Shown here in pieces: positions 59,977-64,000 of a stretch of DNA of 64,000 bases. A program made the translations under genes and the position numbers. This DNA comes from Maricaulis sp. (GTDB lineage: Bacteria > Pseudomonadota > Alphaproteobacteria > Caulobacterales > Maricaulaceae). A model generated the notes under the pieces. The model had not been told where the DNA came from and did not search any database. It was given only the letters and a program-made list of their open reading frames with translations. How positions within the stretch are numbered: the first letter of the stretch is position 1; every line of letters begins with the position of its first letter. Where the stretch lies: NCBI GenBank assembly GCA_002692855.1, contig NZMJ01000122.1, forward strand, positions 1 through 64,000, read 5' to 3'.

Positions 59977-61329
59977 ATGAAATTCTGGACGATCAAGACG
60001 CCCGGCCTCTCGCACCTGTCATATATCGTGGGCTCCGGTGGCTCCGCCGCCGTAATCGATCCACGCCGCGACTGCCTGAACTATCTCGAGAAAGCCCGCT
60101 CCGAAGGACTCGAGATCACGCACATCTTCGAAACCCACCGCAATGAGGACCTCGTTTCGGGCGCCCCGCAACTGGCAGAATGGACCGGCGCGACTGTCTT
60201 TCACGGACCGGCACGGGACGGAAATGTCGTGTATGCCGAGACTGCGCACGAGGGAGACACGTTCGAGATCGGCGACCTGAAGATTCGGGTCCTCGCGACC
60301 CCGGGACACACGGACGATCACCTCGCATTCGCCCTGTATGACACGAATTATCCCGACGGTGCGGTGGGCGTCTTTACCGGTGATGCCTTGTTTGTCGGTG
60401 ATGTGGGCCGGACCGATTTCTATCCGGGCAGGTCAGAAGAAGTTGCGGGGCTTTTGTTCGATTCATTGCGCAAGATTCTCGATCTGGGGGATCAGGCAAT
60501 GATCTGGCCGGCCCATGGTGCCGGCTCCGTCTGCGGGTCGGGTATGGCCGACCGCGAGATATCCACGATCGGTCACGAGCGCGCCAACAATCCCCGTTTG
60601 CAGATCACCGACCGGGAGCGCTTCATCCGCGAGAAGCTCGCAGAGCATCACTATCAACCGCCTTATTTCAGGTTGATGGAGCGGCTCAACCTCGAGGGCG
60701 GATCACCGCCGCCGCGGACAGCGCGGCCACGAAACCTTTCGCTCGAAGCCATCCGGAGCGGCGGGTTCGATCACATTATCGATATTCGCGAGCCGGGTGC
60801 CTATTGCGCCTCGCACCTGCCTGGAAGCTATTGCATCCCGGTGTCCATGCTGCCGGCCTTCGCGGGCTGGTATGTGGGTGAGGGCGAGAGCGTGGCGCTC
60901 GTCGCATCAGGGGAAGACGCGCTTGAAAAGGCGGTGTCGCATCTGGTGCGGATGGGCCTCGACACGGTTGCAGGGGGGTATACCGGCATCATCCCCGCTG
61001 CAGCTGCAGGCGTGGAGATGTCGCAAATTCCGATGGTCCAGACGCAAACGGTGCAGCAACGGATGAGCGCACGCCACTGCGACTGGACACTCCTCGACGT
61101 TCGCGCCCTCGATGAGGTCACAAAGGCTCCCATGCCCGAGGCCGTGCACTTCTATGCCGGTGAATTGAACGAGCGGTGGCGCGAGCTCGACCCCGGCAAG
61201 TCCTATACGGTGATGTGCGCCAGCGGCATGCGCGCCACGATCGCCGCATCCTGGCTCTCGGTGCATGGCATTGGAAATGTCGATGTGTATCTGGGCTCGA
61301 TGGGCGCCTGGAAAGCCGCTCAGGACTGA
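59977..61329 (+). CDS. Metallo-beta-lactamase fold/double rhodanese protein
   Basis: 450 residues. The N-terminal MBL domain is of the persulfide dioxygenase (ETHE1-like) type, with ATPGHTDDHLAF, FTGDALFVGDVGRTDFY and WPAHGAGSVCG. The metal motif HxHxDH is altered to H54-R-N56-E-D58-L59 in ETHRNEDLVSG. Two rhodanese domains follow: the first (IDIREPGAYCASHLPGS) lacks an active loop Cys, the second has CASGMRATIAASWL with the catalytic Cys. Such proteins usually handle sulfide or persulfide sulfur. It stands alone, 135 bp after the repeat protein. Confidence 0.88.
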   Translation: MKFWTIKTPGLSHLSYIVGSGGSAAVIDPRRDCLNYLEKARSEGLEITHIFETHRNEDLVSGAPQLAEWTGATVFHGPARDGNVVYAETAHEGDTFEIGDLKIRVLATPGHTDDHLAFALYDTNYPDGAVGVFTGDALFVGDVGRTDFYPGRSEEVAGLLFDSLRKILDLGDQAMIWPAHGAGSVCGSGMADREISTIGHERANNPRLQITDRERFIREKLAEHHYQPPYFRLMERLNLEGGSPPPRTARPRNLSLEAIRSGGFDHIIDIREPGAYCASHLPGSYCIPVSMLPAFAGWYVGEGESVALVASGEDALEKAVSHLVRMGLDTVAGGYTGIIPAAAAGVEMSQIPMVQTQTVQQRMSARHCDWTLLDVRALDEVTKAPMPEAVHFYAGELNERWRELDPGKSYTVMCASGMRATIAASWLSVHGIGNVDVYLGSMGAWKAAQD

Positions 61330-62876
61330 CCGCACCGCGCCAGAAGCCCGTCAATTACCGGATGGTGCACCGCGTCGGCGTCGACCCGTGCGGATTCCAG
61401 GGCTTTTCTCGCCTCGCCCTTTCGCCCCGCCTGGATCAGCGCTGACCCCAGCTGGATGCGCGCCTGTGCGATCAGACCCGCATCGCGCCTTCCCATCGCA
61501 GACAGCGACCCGGCGGGCGCATCGCCCGCCAGCAGTCTCTCGAACGCCTCAACCGCTTCCCCGTGATCGCGTTGCATCAGACGCGCGAGGCCGTAACTGA
61601 ACAGGGTCGACGCCCACAGGTGCGCGATCTCGGCCCGCCACAGGGGATCCCCGCCGCGAAAGGTCTCGCAGATCCGGACCTGGTGCGCGAAATGCGTTGT
61701 GGCTGCAGGAAGGTCCCGGCCGGTTTCCAGCATCGCGACCGACCCCAGAAGATGCGGCATCAAGGGCGCAAAATAGGGCCATTCCTCGTGAAATGCCCGG
61801 GCATCCAAAGCGGCCGCCGCGTCGGCGATGGCGCCGGAATCGGTGATGTCCTGACCGGTCCCCTCCCGCACGGCATCGCGCAGCTGCGCCAGCCAGTCCA
61901 GCGCGTGCGCCCTGCGACCATGCCCCGCTTCGGACTGGAAGAGGCGGTAGAGATAGCCCATCCGCAGGGCGGGCGACGCCGCGGTCTGCGCGCCTTCCTT
62001 GAGCCATGACGGGATTGACGCGGGATCGCCGTGACCAGGCGACAGGGGGGTATGCGAGGCGAAGGCGACAAGCCGCTCGCGCTCAACCGATATCCGGACA
62101 TGTCCAAGCCCTGCCCGTGAGATCGCGGCCTTCAGGCCACCGGGCGTGTATAGCGCGTGATGGATGCCCGGCCAGACGAGACCCAGATTCTCGAGTGGCG
62201 CACGTGACGGCGACACGAAGTCGGCATTCGGGGTCGTGACGACCAGGACGCCGCGCGGCGAGAGATGCCGTGCCAGCGTATCCAGGAAGGCCTGCGGCGA
62301 CTCGACATGCTCGACCACCTCGCTGGAATAGACGAGGTCGAAAACCTTCCCGTCAGCCGTGGACCCGCCGCCCAGAAGCGCACTGTCGACCGGTACGCCG
62401 AGCCACTCGCCTCCCGCCTTGGCATAGCGCGATGGATCGATGCTGCGGGCGTCGAGACCCAACATCCGCCGGGCGAAATCCGCCGCGAACGGAACGCCGC
62501 TGCCGACATCGATCATCGTCGACATGTCCGGGCGCCAGGCGCGATGCAGCGGCTCGGCCATCGCTGCCAGCCCGGCTCCCGCCTCCACATAGAAGCGCAG
62601 ATAGTCGGGGAAGCCGTAGTCGTCGGCGTAATCGGGCCAGACAAACGGATGCGCGAACAGGCCGTCACACGCGCGGCACCGGTAAAATGCCGCCCCGGGC
62701 GCAGGGCTGGCCGGTGAGTGAACGCTCACGTGTATGGCGTGCGGACCCGCGGCCCGGCACATCGGGCAGGGCTGGCACACGCCGTCTCTGGCCGCCCAGT
62801 CCAGCTGGACATCATATCCCGGCAATGGGTCGCTCCCCGCGAAACAAATTCGCAAACACGCTAGCAGGCGGGACAC
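61320..62876 (-). CDS. Class I methyltransferase with C-terminal TPR-like region
   Basis: 518 residues. An N-terminal Cys-rich zinc-ribbon-like part (CQPCPMCRAAG, YRCRACDG) precedes a SAM domain with motif TMIDVGSGVPFAADFAR, VYSSEVVEHVESPQAFL and ARHLSPRGVLVVTTPN. The C-terminal 200 residues are helical with repeats like AVEAFERLLAGDAPAGSL, TPR-like. The layout resembles sugar or polysaccharide methyltransferases; the substrate is unknown. The start is GTG at 62876 and is uncertain. Confidence 0.82.
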   Translation of the reverse strand: MSRLLACLRICFAGSDPLPGYDVQLDWAARDGVCQPCPMCRAAGPHAIHVSVHSPASPAPGAAFYRCRACDGLFAHPFVWPDYADDYGFPDYLRFYVEAGAGLAAMAEPLHRAWRPDMSTMIDVGSGVPFAADFARRMLGLDARSIDPSRYAKAGGEWLGVPVDSALLGGGSTADGKVFDLVYSSEVVEHVESPQAFLDTLARHLSPRGVLVVTTPNADFVSPSRAPLENLGLVWPGIHHALYTPGGLKAAISRAGLGHVRISVERERLVAFASHTPLSPGHGDPASIPSWLKEGAQTAASPALRMGYLYRLFQSEAGHGRRAHALDWLAQLRDAVREGTGQDITDSGAIADAAAALDARAFHEEWPYFAPLMPHLLGSVAMLETGRDLPAATTHFAHQVRICETFRGGDPLWRAEIAHLWASTLFSYGLARLMQRDHGEAVEAFERLLAGDAPAGSLSAMGRRDAGLIAQARIQLGSALIQAGRKGEARKALESARVDADAVHHPVIDGLLARCGQS

Positions 62877-62957
62877 ACCGGGTCAGCCGCAGTGAAGCCG
62901 GAACTCCCGCAGTCATCAGGTGTTGAGTCAGCCGCAACCACATTAGGGAGCCAGACC

Positions 62958-63566
62958 ATGAAAACGCTTTTGACCGGCGCTTCGGCCGCCGCCCTCCTCT
63001 CTGCCGCCGCCCTCGCCCAGCTGGGCGGCGTGACCGGTCAGGTACGCGGTCAGATCGACACGACGCTCGACCCGCAACTGGAACAGACGCTGGATGTCCG
63101 CAACGACCTCGAGGTCCGGTCGGACGCCCGCATCGACACGCGCACGGGCCTGCAGCTGAATGCGGACCTGGTCAGCGATCTTGACAGCCATCTGCGCGCC
63201 TATGACCGTGCTGAAGCGGATGCCCGTCTCGACGCAGAGCTCAGCGCCAATGCTGCGGCCTATGCGCCCGCTCCGCGCGCGCCGCGCGTTTCGGGACGCT
63301 CTGCCTATGGCACCGCCGGCACGATGACCCGCTCCGACGCCGACCATGCCGAAATTCGCGTCTATAGCCGCGACGGCTATCATATCGGCAATGTCGAGCG
63401 CTTCCGCGCCAGCGGTGATGGCGCCATCTGGATCGAGCCGGTCAATACCGAGATCCGCCAGGGCTTCGCGCTGAACCCGTCGGATGCGCGTTTTGACGCC
63501 GAGGCGAGCGCGGTCGTGACCAACATGACCCGCGCCCAGTTCGACGCCATGGCGATGGCAGGATAA
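62958..63566 (+). CDS. Exported protein of unknown function
   Basis: 202 residues: signal peptide TLLTGASAAALLSAAALAQ, then an Asp/Arg-rich region with repeated pieces such as QTLDVRNDLEVRSDARIDTRTGLQL, and a C-terminal part with AEIRVYSRDGYHIGNVERFRA that looks like a PRC-barrel-type or small beta domain. Function unknown. The ATG is preceded by AGGGAG. It is 4 bp before the next lipoprotein gene. Confidence 0.7.
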   Translation: MKTLLTGASAAALLSAAALAQLGGVTGQVRGQIDTTLDPQLEQTLDVRNDLEVRSDARIDTRTGLQLNADLVSDLDSHLRAYDRAEADARLDAELSANAAAYAPAPRAPRVSGRSAYGTAGTMTRSDADHAEIRVYSRDGYHIGNVERFRASGDGAIWIEPVNTEIRQGFALNPSDARFDAEASAVVTNMTRAQFDAMAMAG

Positions 63567-63570
63567 GGCG

Positions 63571-64000
63571 ATGACCCAGTCTTCCCTGAAAATCGGCGTT
63601 GCAGCGGCCTGTCTGGTCACTGTGGCGGCGTGCGCACCGGACCGGACCCCGAGCGACGAGGCCTATGAAGGGGCCGATACGCTCCGGATTGAAGCCCTGA
63701 CCGATGCAGATCGGTCCAGTGCCAATCTGCGCGGTGAGCTGGGGTGCAGCTTCACGATCGAAGGCACAGGAACGGTACTGCTGGCTATGGGATTTGTTGG
63801 TGACAACACTCCCGCCGAAGCAATCGTCCGGGTCGCCGGGCAGGTCCAGAGGCTGTCGTCCGACGATGGCGGTTATGACGACCTGCTGGACGACGCCGAA
63901 TTCGAGAACGCGGCAGGATATGAGGTCGAGGTCGAACGCACGTCCGACGAGCCCGTCGGCGGCGGGGAATCTCCGCCCTATCCTGCCCGGATATCGCTTG
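63571..64000 (+). CDS. Lipoprotein, truncated by the window end
   Basis: ATG at 63571 opens a frame that stays open to the edge (143 codons visible). The N-terminus MTQSSLKIGVAAACLVTVAA is followed by the lipobox Cys in VAAC. The mature part is Asp/Glu-rich (SSDDGGYDDLLDDAEF). I recognise no family. It lies 4 bp after the preceding exported-protein gene, so both are probably one operon. Confidence 0.7.
   Translation, partial: MTQSSLKIGVAAACLVTVAACAPDRTPSDEAYEGADTLRIEALTDADRSSANLRGELGCSFTIEGTGTVLLAMGFVGDNTPAEAIVRVAGQVQRLSSDDGGYDDLLDDAEFENAAGYEVEVERTSDEPVGGGESPPYPARISL

Overview
The window (about 65% G+C by eye) comes from an alphaproteobacterium of the Caulobacterales/Maricaulales type, most likely a marine Hyphomonadaceae/Maricaulaceae relative. 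The evidence is a gene order matching the Caulobacter chromosome origin (secB, dnaQ, coaE, aroE, maf, ppsR, origin, hemE, hemH, hemJ, rho, ..., mnmE, mnmG, rsmG, parA, parB), three parS sites, GANTC (CcrM-type) sites, a RpoE/ChrR pair, and many lipoproteins and outer-membrane proteins.

1-6.7 kb: a leftward block (smr, mltA, Tim44-like gene; dnaQ, coaE, aroE, maf, ppsR with overlapping starts) interrupted by rightward secB. 6.72-7.17 kb: candidate oriC with imperfect DnaA boxes, a CtrA-like site, five GANTC sites and inverted repeats. 7.2-11.3 kb: hemE-hemH-hemJ and rho. 11.4-15 kb: GST, a small membrane protein, an active-looking GDPD plus a degenerate GDPD copy, a dienelactone hydrolase and a DUF6489-like gene. 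15-20.7 kb: mnmE, mnmG, rsmG, parA, parB with two perfect parS sites. Two very dense GANTC clusters lie inside mnmE and mnmG, each about 300 bp before a parS. A motif, TGACTC-N4-TGTCAG, occurs once in oriC and at both ends of the mnmG cluster.

20.7-34.3 kb: mostly single genes: FliL-like protein, MipA/OmpV protein, tRNA-Ala, yggT, folD, a receiver protein, a glycosyltransferase, a TonB-dependent siderophore receptor, a dehydrogenase of the HSD17B10 type, isoaspartyl peptidase, an RNA methyltransferase, the chrR-rpoE stress pair and an IalB-like protein. 34.4-42.7 kb: rlmN, then a conspicuously AT-rich DUF2971 gene fitted between two host-like genes, extensin-like and DUF3800 proteins, a lipoprotein methyltransferase, creatininase and a kelch lipoprotein.

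42.7-50.8 kb: two divergent operons, leftward tsaD-gpsA-yciI-Rieske and rightward hemC-hemD-mic60-hemY-udk followed by tRNA-Thr; with hemE/H/J the window carries five genes of the haem pathway. 51-64 kb: an accessory stretch rich in exported proteins: a subtilisin autotransporter preceded by sixteen GDIxPFx heptads, a TPR/degenerate-GGDEF/EAL membrane protein, a Het-C/CinY-like protein, a protein of three near-identical 144-residue repeats, a metallo-beta-lactamase/rhodanese protein, a methyltransferase-TPR protein, and two small exported proteins, the last cut by the window end. GC-rich extragenic palindromes recur at 12-51, 34361-34384 and 36780-36915. All functional calls are made by reading motifs; no database search was run.
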